Shown one piece after another: positions 1-10,520 of a DNA stretch of 64,000 nt. The stretch's first letter is position 1; the number at the start of each line of letters is the position of its first letter. Below the pieces are notes generated by a model, which did not search any database, was not told the origin of the DNA, and saw only the letters and a list, made by a program, of their open reading frames with translations. A program made the position numbers and the translations under genes. This DNA is from Kingdonia uniflora (lineage: Eukaryota > Streptophyta > Magnoliopsida > Ranunculales > Circaeasteraceae), in NCBI GenBank assembly GCA_014058105.1, contig JACGCM010001311.1, forward strand, positions 496,001 through 560,000. The letters run 5' to 3'.

Positions 1-131
1 GGGAGAGCGAGGAATGAAGCCCAAAATATGTATTTCATTGAGTAATATAAGGAGAACCAGAAGAGAAAGTCAGTGTTGGAGAGAGGGAGAACAAACTGAG
101 CAAATTGCTTTAGGGAAGAGATCTTCACCAT
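1..131 (-). CDS. unrecognised open frame inside E0, runs off window edge
   Basis: From the ATG at 131 the minus strand stays open for 43 codons to the window edge (begins MVKISSLKQF). It is hydrophobic and aromatic-rich, with Tyr, Trp and Phe clustered in its second half. It does not resemble Tat gag, which begins MSP...GQS in E1 and E2. A CT-rich stretch precedes it, like a plant 5' leader. It could be cargo carried by a non-autonomous element, or a chance open frame. I do not recognise it. Confidence 0.2.
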   Translation of the reverse strand, partial: MVKISSLKQFAQFVLPLSNTDFLFWFSLYYSMKYIFWASFLAL

Positions 132-362
132 GATTTCTAGGGTGAAGTGCAGAGAAGTGGATCAACCAAAATCTAGCTCGAAAGAGAGAGGGGAGGTGAA
201 ATGAATTTGTAGCTTTGGTTTCACAAAAAATAAGAATGCTGAGAGAAAAATAAATAGAGAAACAGAAACTCACATATTTTAGCTCGGCATTACATAGAGA
301 TATGATCAGCGGTGTTTGAGATAATGGGTTTGAGAAATTCGATTCCCACAGACAGTGCCAAA
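1..362 (-). mobile_element. Tat-type LTR element E0, 5' internal start (partial)
   Basis: Reading the minus strand leftwards from the LTR edge at 363, two bases are followed by a primer-binding site (341-360, TGGCACTGTCTGTGGGAATC). It matches the PBS of elements E1 and E2 in form. About 60 bases after it also resemble the E1 leader. The similarity then stops: no gag-like reading frame follows, and the sequence looks like a pyrimidine-rich plant leader. The element continues beyond the left window edge, so its coding capacity is unknown. Confidence 0.7.
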
Positions 363-822
363 TGTAATAGCCTAATTCCGAGATTCAGACCTAGCCTTTA
401 CACCAAGGATACTCAAAGCGTCTAGAACAAATACTAGCACAAATTTTAGCATGGAAAACCTTTGAATAGGTTAAAAGCCACTACCTCTCTTATGGATTTA
501 GAAAGAGCAATGTTATTGATAGCTGCTAGATTATTACAAGAGATGCTCTGAGTATTTTGTAGAGACTTTCTCGATAGAAAAAGTCTATCCTTTCTCTGTA
601 GTTCTATGGACCTATTTATAGGCCTTATAATATGAGCGTTATCTGTTTAAATAATGAACGTTATGGTTTAGATTAGTCATATTGATTGTGTAATGGCTTA
701 AGTAACTCCTGCTCCATAATGTGCTTTCTATAAATGTGTCACGTATATGCTGATGAGGTCGAGTGGTCGTATGATGGTTGAAGATGGAGCTTGAGTCTGA
801 GATGCGGAATAAGCTCCTTACA
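363..822 (-). repeat. 5' LTR of Tat-type element E0
   Basis: A 460-bp LTR that, in plus orientation, begins TGTAATAGCC beside the PBS and ends CTCCTTACA. The inner edge matches the E2 LTR starts at 46831 and 63916 (TG(T/C)AATA(G/A)CCTAATTC). The far edge shares the TTGAGTCTGAGAT block with 47335. A stretch about ATTTATAGG followed by CTTATAATATGA is shared with the E2 LTR. The expected 5-bp target duplication is GTAGT at 823-827; its partner lies outside the window. Confidence 0.8.
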
Positions 823-1792
823 GTAGTACCCTACTGTCCTAAAAATAAAAATAAAAATAAACTGAGATAGGGTAAGAAACGTACTTAATCAATGGAACAT
901 ATTGATAACCCCTCTCAGTTAATATTCATTACCTTATCTGTGGCGACAAGTCATCTTTTCGTACCTAAATAGACTGAATAGCTGCCAGTACAACATTGTA
1001 TCTTAACTAAGGTGTCAACTCATCCTTACACACCCAAATAGCTCTGATAAATTTTTGATATTGAGCTTTTTGAGTGAACATTGGAGATTTCTTGATCATT
1101 ATCTTCTTTTCCTTGATAGAGAGCCAATCAACCCACCTATTATATGAAATAGATCTACAATATGAAGCATAATGTCCCCTTCTACCACAACCATGAGAAT
1201 AAATCAATTTTGGATAGTGTGGCTTACTAGCTCAAGTGCGAGTATTAGACAATATACTAGGTTTGGGCTATACTGTGGCATTAACAAATTTTGTAACCAA
1301 AGGGTATCTTTTATTTGAACCAATGTTTTCATATCCAAGCCCCCTTTTGTCACTTTTAGATTTGCCAATACTTAGCGTTTTATTAATGTTTATTACTCCA
1401 TGAGAAAACATTTAAAGTTTCTGTTTAGATGAGACTAAATCAAGTTTGGCCTTATCCAATTCATCAATGGTTGATTTAATCCTCTCCTTAGCAGTCTAAA
1501 CTTCATTTTCTAAATTGTTAACTTTGTCAATAAGCTCCTGTTTCTCACATTCAAGTCTTTTAACCGAAGATTTGCATTCTTAGTATTTTCGTTTAATTTA
1601 TGAGTGAGTGTGTTAAATTGTTCTTTCAAGGCTCTGTTAATTTTCTCAAGTTTAGCACACCGCTTAATTAGCCGAGTACTAATTTCTTCAAGATTAAAAT
1701 TATCATGTTCATAATCCATTAATCTTAAATAATCGAGTTAGGATCCAGACTCAGGATGTCAAGCATCAGAGCGTGACTGCTCTAATACCAAT
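823..1792 (-). pseudogene. copia A internal remnant: PBS and partial gag
   Basis: Immediately inside the LTR edge, 1771-1790 on the minus strand reads TGGTATTAGAGCAGTCACGC, the initiator-Met tRNA type PBS of plant copia elements. Only about 70 bp later a coiled-coil gag segment starts (1510-1719, rich in Glu, Lys, Asn and Leu). It is followed by a zinc-knuckle remnant (1160-1207, CGRRGHYASYC with the first Cys replaced). In the related copia B, about 1.3 kb with the gag N-terminal domain separates these parts, so that domain is deleted here. The rest of the element is cut off at 822 by E0. Confidence 0.75.
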
Positions 1793-2524
1793 TGAAATAT
1801 ATAATCACTTGAGATAAACCGATTTTGATTAATTTAGGTTAAAATCAATAGGTCTGAAATCCTTGAATTACTTGTTTAACCCTAGACTAATTCAAGTTGA
1901 TTCGATTATCTAGTATCAACAAGCAAAACTACATTAAGCACAAGAACAAATAATTTTAACCCTGTGGGAAACCTTTCTCAAGAAAAAAACCCACAGGTCG
2001 CTGCTGAATTGCCCGAAAGCTAAATAATCTAATATTGAAAATTTTTACAGGAATTCAATTACTAACAGACTCGATAAGTACATCCCGTGGTTACCTCTCT
2101 TCTAACTTTCCTCGTTCTCGCAATTCCCTTTGTTCTCGCAACGCTTCGTTTCAATCTCCCGTCAAAGCATCCAAGCTTGAAACTCAGAAGTTTTTTAATT
2201 TAAGATCAGGTTTTCTAAATCTCCGATTGATTCAATTTGAGTTTTACTTCGTATTGAATCGCTCATTGAAATCTCTCTTCTCTCTAAATATAAAACCCTA
2301 GAAAAAGTTCTTTTGAAAGAGGTGAAAAGGAAAATAAGAAAGGATGCCTTTTATAAGAAAACTAAAAACCCGACCTTTGTTCAAACAGAGAAATAGTCTG
2401 TTCGAACAGACATGATTATTATTCGAACAAAACCAAGATGCTATTCGAACAAACAAAGTTCTAAGTAACTTGTTCGAACAGAGAAAAAGTTTGTTCGAAC
2501 AGGGTCTGTTCAAAAAGAGAAAAA
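1793..2524 (-). repeat. copia A 5' LTR, inner (3') part
   Basis: This LTR starts (plus orientation) at TGAAATATAT beside the PBS and is interrupted at 2524 by copia B. It resumes at 13295-13532, where it ends ATGGATGTTTCA. Total length is about 965 bp. It holds six to seven TTCGAAC-type motifs (2375-2516) followed on the minus strand by TATAAAAG (2348-2355), a plausible U3 enhancer and TATA box. Confidence 0.8.
2348..2355 (-). promoter_or_regulatory. TATA box of copia A LTR
   Basis: The minus strand reads TATAAAAG within CTTATAAAAGGC. It lies about 20 bp downstream of a cluster of GTTCGAACAG-like palindromes, where the U3 core promoter of an LTR is expected. Confidence 0.5.
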
Positions 2525-3410
2525 TGAAATTCTATGTGCTCGTATTTAATGTATTTCGATAGATTATGTCAGAACTATTCCTATCAATCAATGATCTAAG
2601 ATTGAACAAAAACAATCAAAAGTAAAGACAAGGAATTAAAAGACACAAGCAATTGTTTACCATGTGGAAACTTCTTACACAGGAGAAAAACTACAGGTTG
2701 TTGTTGATGTAATCAACAGCTAAAAATCTACTAATCAAAAAGAGTTTAATCTGAATTATACTTACAGACTTGATAACCTAGTCTTAAGATTATCTATCTT
2801 CTGACCAAAGTTTCACGCCAAGAATCGTTCTTCTGTTCTCGCAATAACCTTTCTTGATCTCCTACCAAATCTTCTTTTGTTCTCTCAACAGCCCTTCTTG
2901 ATCTTCCACCAAGAACCTTCATCGACGATATGTAGGAAGTATTGTCAAACTAATTCAACATCAATCTCTGGATTAGAAAAGGATTGATTGATATTGAATT
3001 CACTCTCTGATAAAAGAGTTTTAGCCTTCTGAAAAAGAAATTGGTTTTTGAAACAAAAAGACCGAGAGAGAATGAAAACAAGGTTTGCTTAAATAGTAAC
3101 CCTATTTCTCCCGAGAGTCGTTCGAACGGCAATAAGTATCGTTCGAATGAAACATTGGCTATGGGCCAAAAACCAGGGGATATGTTAACTCGTTCGAACG
3201 AAATTTGGCCCATGGCCAAATTTCTAGGAGACATGCCAAGTCGTTCGAACGAATTGAAAACTCGTTCGAACAACAATTAAACAGAAAGCTTAATCCTTTA
3301 TCATTGAGTTATACTTACTTTCTGTCCAGAGATCTTCATTTTGTCAGTGTCTTCGACTGAAACAACCACGATACTTCACAGACACGAAATAGAATAAATA
3401 AAACCTTTCA
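2525..3410 (-). repeat. copia B 3' LTR
   Basis: An 886-bp LTR, TG...CA, reading TGAAAGGTTTTATTTATTC at its minus-strand start and ending in ATTTCA. It contains five (C)GTTCGAAC(G)-type motifs at 3117-3275 and a TATA-like TATTTAAG at 3088-3095 on the minus strand. It pairs with 12407-13294 by eye over its whole length, with scattered substitutions. Confidence 0.92.
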
Positions 3411-3425
3411 ATCTCCCCCTTTGGT
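3411..3425 (-). other. copia B polypurine tract
   Basis: The minus strand reads AACCAAAGGGGGAGAT directly before the 3' LTR start. This is the expected plus-strand primer site for reverse transcription. Confidence 0.85.
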
Positions 3426-3992
3426 TCATTTCGTGACAAATAAAAACTAAGACGAACATACTACTCTGTAGTACTTCCCAGCGACAGAGAGTGTCTAGAC
3501 CTTAGAAAGACACCACCCCTTTCTGAATAGGTTCAATCTCAAGACCTCTTCTAGGAATAATATTGTCTTACAACCCTGTTTTCATCAGATAGTATGATTG
3601 AATACCTGCACACTCAGCAAACGCGTTTAAGATAAATGTAGAAAAGGGAACTTAGAAGATAGTCACATAGACGAACCCAAAAAAAAATAACATATACATC
3701 CAGAGAAGCATTTGCAAACCAGTTATGTAAACTCTTTCTTCTCCCAATTTGTCACGGAAGAAACAATTAAACAGCTACAAACAACTATCTGAAAGAAAAG
3801 AAATTAGAGATAACTGATAAAAAGATAAACAAAAGGTAGTACTAGATAAACTGGTAGAGTTAGTACAAAAGCTCCTATCTCACATGCTCTCAAAATAAAA
3901 CAAAATGGAATCTCAAAGAAAAAACAGACAAAAGAAACCAAAATGGAGAGCAGATGGAGGAAAAAAAAATCTCGCAAAGGCACCCTATGCAG

Positions 3993-5155
3993 TCAGTCAT
4001 CTCCAGAATCATAATAAAACACAAAGCCATGTGACTCCTCGACGGGATGAAGGCCCCAAACCTCTGTCTTAAGAGTCTTCGGGTGCCCCTCAATAGTCTC
4101 CAGACAACCCTCAATAGCACCCAACCTGGTCTTCACTGTCTGAAGCATGCTCCCAATACTCTGAATAGAAAACACCTCTTGAGGCTGTGTCGCTGAACTA
4201 GAAGAACCGATGTGCTCACCTGGAGGGACAGGCGCAGAAGGTAGTACAGGAGGAAGATGAGATGCACTCTTGTGACAATTACTCGCATCTAATTTTTCAG
4301 TTTTTGTATCCTCAGGTTCATTAGGGAATACTTTGTAGCCAGCAGCAGTAAGAATTGCCATAACAAGTCGAACAAACGGTAATGAACTCCTAGTCGCCGT
4401 TTTGGTGCTAGCATCAATCATCTCCTCAAGAATGACATTAGGTAGATCTATCTCAATATCATTCTTGAAGGCATAAAGAAAGACCTTCATCCGCTTAGAG
4501 AGTTCATTCTTTTGAGAACGTGGAATGATATTTGTAATAGCTATGTTGTGGACCAGGCGAGACTCATCATCTAACATCTTTCGGGAAACAATACCCGATC
4601 CAGTATACAGACGATCCTAAGCCGTGATGTCAATCACCATAGTATGCAAATCATGAAGAATAGGAACCCCATCCTCCTTGAACTCCCCCTCAGAAGTAGC
4701 AGTAGGCCAGGGATAATACGATACTGGCCAAATACATCTCGGAACTGCAATGCACTGAGATGAACGGAAACCTAAAATAGCGTAGATACTATCCTAGTGA
4801 CTGTGTATGTGGAGCCATCAATAGTGATGGAGAAAGTACGACTATACATAGTACGGATATGCTCAAGTTGCAGAGTAGCATAGAATAGTCGAACAATCCT
4901 CGGATAGACCTTTCCAGACAGAGTAAGAATCTTGGTCCAATTTATTTCTTTAAACTTCTCAAAAACCTGGGCATAACCTTCATTCACCTCAGAAACACTT
5001 TTGATGTCGACGACTTGTTCTTTCACAATTGGCCGATCTTTAAACCCATTTTCTGTAGCCCAATATACCGGGTTAGCACCAACCCTCTGGCCATCAAGAA
5101 AACTTGTATTGTCAGAGCGAGATCTCTTGTTACCGATCTGTTGCTTAGGTGCCAT
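3993..5155 (-). pseudogene. extra sense ORF after RNase H in copia B
   Basis: Two open segments in the sense orientation of copia B lie between RNase H and the 3' LTR. The first (4772-5155, starts MAPKQQIGNKRSRSDN) has a basic nuclear-localisation-like start. It then has a region with NWTKILTLSGKVYPRIVR and LFYATLQ, resembling the 'putative plant transposon protein' domain found in extra ORFs of several plant retroelements. The second (3993-4577) continues the same kind of protein (SKRMKVFLYAFKND, IDLPNVILEEM). It ends with a Pro-rich linker, a short coiled segment and an acidic tail. About 200 bp with stops separates them. Its role is unknown; 'env-like' labels for such ORFs are unproven. 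Confidence 0.55.
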
Positions 5156-7389
5156 TTGAACAAAAAGAGCAAGCTATTGTAACTAGCAGTCTCAGGTGTA
5201 TAACCAACCCAATATCAATCAAGAAACGCACACCTACTGAAGCCAAGAAACCTCCAACACCTGCACAAAAACAACACCACCACCTCCCCAAACTTAACCA
5301 GCACGGTTAAGCAGGGGAACCCAAACAAGCATAATTTCAACCCAAAACCTGTAGTGATCAATCCCGACTCCAATCCCAAATTCTTTTCCACTTATATTCA
5401 ACACTGTTTCAAACCAATCAATCAGTTCTTCAAACACACCAACAGAAATCCCCTTGTCCAAACAATAAAAAAAATCCAAAACTAACAATGCCCACAATAT
5501 CAACAATCACAGAGGTTAAATAAGCAACTTAGGAGATTTTTCATACAGGTCTAAGCCAATTCATCCGAAGAAACATACCAAAGAAAAACTAGGGCACAAA
5601 CAATACGGGGAACCAAAACTTACCAAATTGAAACCCAAGCGTCAAATTGAACGTGGAAGAGTAGAGAAGATACCAACTTTAGCTAATTTCCTTCCAATCA
5701 ACACCCAACAACAAGCTTTGAAGAACAATGGTGGAGTGTAGTTGAGAAGAAGAGAGAGAGAGACCAAAAAAAATAAACCAAATTTGTTTATAAAACAACC
5801 AAACCCGAGCTCGTTCGAACGACTATAGAAGTCGTTCAAACGAAACGGAATCTTTTCCAAAAAAAATACACTACAGTTTGGAAATAGATGAACCAAAGGA
5901 AGTAATGGATGAAAAATACGAAATGGATGAAAAATACGAAATGGATGAAAGAAAAGAAAAACTCATCCAAAATCACTGAGTAGCCATAAACAAACGCAGA
6001 GAGCAAGAAAAGAAAAACAAGACTAACAGACACACTCCCCCTTAATATATGCAGTCATATCTATTAGCATAGCATATACACGATAGAGAATATTATAGAG
6101 CCATACATTAAATAATGCAAAAGAACTCGGCGTGTGTGTGTGTGTAGTCCAAACAAAGTCCTTACAACTAGGCATACGAAGAGCACTATATTGGAAACAT
6201 GATTCAAATTAGGCCTCTCATTGTTGGTCACTCAAAGTTACTGGGAATTTACTAGTAATCACTCTTAGGGAATATGAATATGAGTAATGAATTTAAAATT
6301 TCATAATCCAAGAAAGCGGCGCCATTTTACTGAAGATCTCATGGAAGGAATATCAATTGTTTTGGTGGTGTCAAGTTAAGTACCATAGATTTTCAAACTA
6401 TCATCTCCACTAATCCCGATTGCACTAGACATAGAATCAACTAGGACTTTTAAGGTTGTAATGAAGGCAAAGGTAGGCTAGTAAGGAAAAAGGTGTTTTG
6501 TTGGCATTCTGAGGACAAAAAGAACTTCCACCTCCATTGTTGTTATCAATACACCACCTTTCCTCTCCTATCTTTTCTTTTTATTTTTTTTTATTATATT
6601 TGTTTTTCTACCTTTGTTGTCATCACTTCCATTGTTGTTATCAACACATCTTCTGGCACTCTTTGAATATACACTTTGTTGTAACAAAACATTCTCTTAA
6701 GCAGCACTCATACACACATCACCCTTCAGATTGTATTACTTCCTGTCCTCAGAACAAAAGGTTAAAACAAGAATTTGGCGAATTAAAAAAAAGGCTTATT
6801 TTAGGCTCAACGGGTAGCAAGTGAATTAACAATTTTGGGTTAGATGCTAAAAGGTCAAACAAGAGCAAATAAAAATGCCTAAAATCATGTCCTTAGACTT
6901 GTGCAATATTTTGTTTCACCTCGAATCAAGTAGAGAAAATGTTCTAGTATTTTAACTTGAATTATATATCACCACCAGCAATTGACTAAATGCATTAAGT
7001 AATGAGATCATAAATAAAGAGAGAGTTTACTGGAAAGAATTTATTTAATAACACTCAACGCTAGAACAAAAGGCTAGATCTTCACATAATGTTAGGTAAC
7101 GAAGTCTTTTCATTGCCCCTTAAGATTTCTACATATACCGAAAGTCAGGGACAGTTGAACCTCGTGACGAATAAGTGATGCCAAGTAACTTAAGAATTAA
7201 ATAAATATAGAACACGCAAATAATTTTCATTCATGCATATGCAAAGCTCGATAGGCTAAGTGCAAAATAGGGAAGATAGTCAATAAGAGTAAAAGACACG
7301 ACACATACCTGACGATGTCCACAAGATAGCAACACCACAGACAGAAAGACCAGAGGGATTAAGGAAATGGAACAAACACCAATAGCACA
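5156..7389 (-). other. copia B 3' internal non-coding stretch
   Basis: No convincing coding frame here. Contents seen: two GTTCGAAC-type sites (5812-5844), an 18-bp minisatellite ATGGATGAAAAATACGAA in about two and a half copies (5905-5950), a short GT microsatellite (6131-6146) and AT-rich sequence. A long untranslated 3' region is usual for this lineage. Confidence 0.6.
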
Positions 7390-8830
7390 TCAAAGATTTT
7401 CAAACCGAATAACATCCAAAGGTTTGGTGAAGAGATCAGCAAGTTGGTTCTCCATACAAGCATACTCCATAATTACAATCTTCTGCTCAACAAGGTCTCG
7501 AATGAAGTAAAATCGGATGTCAATGTGCTTGGTCCGCGAATGTTGTTCAGGATTCTTGGAAATGTTGATTGCACTTGTATTATCACAATAAAGTGACATT
7601 ACTCACTGATTCAGCCCGTAATCATGCAACATTTGCTTCATCTTGACTAGTTGAGTACTACAACTTCCCGCAACAATATACTCTGCCTCCGCAGTAGACT
7701 ATGAAATACAATTTTGTTTCTTGCTTTGCCATGCCACGAGATTATTCCCAATGTAGTAACATCCCCCAGAGGTACTCTTCCTTTCATCAGAATTTCTAGC
7801 CCAATCAGCATCTTAGTATCCAATAATTTCAGATGTAGTGTCTCGAGTATACCACAATCCAAACTCACAAGTCCCAGACACATATCGAATGATCCGTTTA
7901 ACAGCGTGTAAATGGGATTCCTTAGGACTTGCTTGATAACGTGCACATATGCAAACACTGAACATAATGTCTGGTCGACTAGTTATAAGATACAATAAGC
8001 TTCCTATCATGCTCCTGCATATCTTTTGATCCACATCAGTACCTGCAGAGTCCTTACTCAATTTTATGGTAGTGTTCATTGGTGTTCGGGCATGTTTGGA
8101 AGAATCAAGACCAATTTTTTTAACAATATCCTTTGCATATTTAGATTGAAAAACAAAGAAACCATCCTCCCATTGCTTGATTTGAAGACCTAAGAAATAG
8201 GTCAATTCTCCAACCATGCTCATCTCAAACTCTTTTCCCATTAACTCGCCGAATGCTTTGACACGAGAGTCCGACATAGATCCAAAAACAATATCATCCA
8301 CATAAACCTGAGCAATAAGAATGTCATCTCATTTCCGCTGAATAAACAATGTCTTATCAACTCCCCCTCGAATGAATCCCTTTCCAAGTAGAAAGTTTGA
8401 AAGCCTATCATAGCACGCTCGAGGAGCTTATTTTAGGCCATAAAGTACTTTCTTTAAACGATAAACATGTTCCGGGTGATGAGGATCTTCAAACCCCTTT
8501 GGTTGAGCTACATACACTTCTTCCTCAAGTAGCCCATTCAAGAACGCACTTTTTACATTCATCTGATAAAGCTTAAATTTTTTGTGACAAGCAAAAGCCA
8601 AAAGCATTTGAATCGATTCAAGTCTAGCTGTGGGAGTAAAAGTTTCTTCGACATCCACCCATTTTATTTGATTGTATCCCTGAGCTACCAACTTTGCTTT
8701 GTTTCGGACAACATCATCGTTCTCATCAAACTTGTTCTTGTAAATCCACTTAGTGCTAATAATATTAGTATTTGCCGGTCGTGATACTAAGTTCCACACA
8801 TCTTGTTATTTGAATTCATTGAGCTTATCC
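7390..8830 (-). pseudogene. copia B reverse transcriptase and RNase H
   Basis: The minus strand encodes the copia RT from about 8800 (VSRPANTNIISTKWIYKNKF, then KLVAQGYNQ, FTPTARLESI, YQMNVKSAFLNG). The catalytic motif YVDDIVFGSMS is intact near 8290. RNase H follows (RTPMNTTIKLS, SRPDIMFSV, EAEYIVAGSCS, CDNTSAINISKNP, RTKHIDIRFYF) and ends near 7390. Several single in-frame stops interrupt it: after VLYGLK, after FIQRK, after EIIGY and before the CDNTSAI segment. It is therefore a decayed copy, although all core motifs remain recognisable. Confidence 0.88.
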
Positions 8831-9099
8831 TGCATGGCGTTAATCCAATATTCATCAGATAAGGCATATTTCACGTTGGTTGGTTCAATGATAGAAACAT
8901 AACACACACTCTCCACTGTCTCATATAGCGTAGAACAATGATACCCGACACACCTAGCGGACTCATGAAGTGCATGGCATTCATAATCATCAAGGTATCT
9001 AGGAGCACCACAATTCCGAGATGGATTAGTACGGACAATAACATTTGGTGCTAAAATTTCCCCAGAAGATGTTGTAGGAGCTTCAGCATGAGGCTCTTC

Positions 9100-10520
9100 T
9101 TAAACATCTTGTGTCACAATATATGAGGTCGGCAGGGAATCTACTTGAACATTGCTATCTCCATCATCTGTTTGTCCAAGAACTGTCAAATCGTCAACTA
9201 CCACATTAATCGACTCCATTACCATTTTGGTCTTCAAGTTGTAAACACTATAAGCCCTACTATTTGTGGCATATCCCAGTAAAATACCTTCATCGCTTCG
9301 GGCATCAAATTTTCCAATGTTCTCCCGATCACAAGTAACATAACACTTACTCCCAAACACACGAAAGTATTTCACATTCGGCTTTTTCCCAAACCAGAGT
9401 TCATACGGCGTGTTAAGTGTAAGAGGACGCAAATAAACTCTGCTGATAATGTGACACGAGGTATGAATAGCTTCTCCCCAAAAGTGATTAGGAACATTCT
9501 TTCCATAAAGTAATACTAGCCCCATTTCCTGTAGAACTCGGTTCTTTCATTTTGCGACTCCGTTTTGTTGTGGTGTGATTGGTGCTGAAAATTCATGTTT
9601 GATCCCATTTGCTTTACAGTACTCAATCACATCACTGTCCTTGAACTCACCTCCACGATTACTTTGAATTCTGTTAATAGAACAATCTTTCTCATTCTGT
9701 ATTCGCAGAGCTATAACATGAAATTCTTCAAATGTGTCCGACTTCTGCTTTAATAGTAGAATCCAGGTGAACCGTGAGAAATTATAAACTATAACCAAAA
9801 TGTACTTCATTCCACCCAAAGTACTCACCCTCATAGGACCCATCAAGTCCATATGAATTAACTCCAGAACTTGCGTAGTGGCAATGTTGGTAGATTTTTT
9901 GTACAGACTCTTGGTTTGCTTTCCAATTTGACATGGTTTACACACTGCATCGGTTAGCTTGCTTAGTTTCAGAACCCCCCAAACTATTTCCTTACTAGTA
10001 ATCTTTGCCAGATCACTGAAGTTCACATGTCCTAACCGTTGGTGCCAAAGTTCCACATCACTTATCTTAGCAACTTTACATGATATCTCCTTTTGCGATA
10101 CAGCATAGCAGTTGTCCGAAGTTCTATCAGCAGTCACAATGCATTTCCCGGTATTACCAAAGACATAACATTTTTTCTTGTCGAATGTTACTTTGTTGTC
10201 CGCATCACATAAGTGACTCACACTCAGAAGATTTACAGTGAGTCCTTTGACATAGAGTACATTATCGACTGCCGGGCACCCAATTCCTTCTAAACTCCCC
10301 TTTCCCATAATCTTTCCACTCATTCCTCCTCCAAAAGTGACATCACCTCCTTGAATATTTATGACATTATTCAGACGTGTGGTATCCCCTGTCATGTGCC
10401 GAGAGAATCCACTATCTACATACCACTGTATAGAGTTAAATGCATTTAGAGCCATTACTGCAATACAGGACTGTAATTGTGGTAGAAGGTCCTTCTTTTG
10501 GGCACAAACAGATCTCACTT
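9100..10520 (-). pseudogene. copia B protease and integrase
   Basis: Near 10430 the protease motif reads WYVDSGFSRHMTGD. The pre-integrase zinc motif follows (WHQRLGHVNF ... CKPCQIGK). The integrase core has the first Asp (HMDLMGPM), but the second Asp position reads IQSNRGGEF (Asp to Asn). The Glu position reads QQNGVAK followed by a TGA stop (Glu to Lys, Arg to stop). The C-terminal part continues at 9100-9525 (KNVPNHFWGEAIHTS, LWFGKKPNVKYFRVFG, GKFDARSDEGILLGY). Two of three catalytic acids are lost, so integrase is inactive. Confidence 0.9.

Noticed and set aside
2298..2513. Minus frame with repeated CSNRLF/CSNK words, similar to short annotated plant proteins
   Set aside because: It is a translation of the GTTCGAAC array in the copia A LTR, not a gene.
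6131..6146. GT microsatellite
   Set aside because: Too short to be notable on its own.
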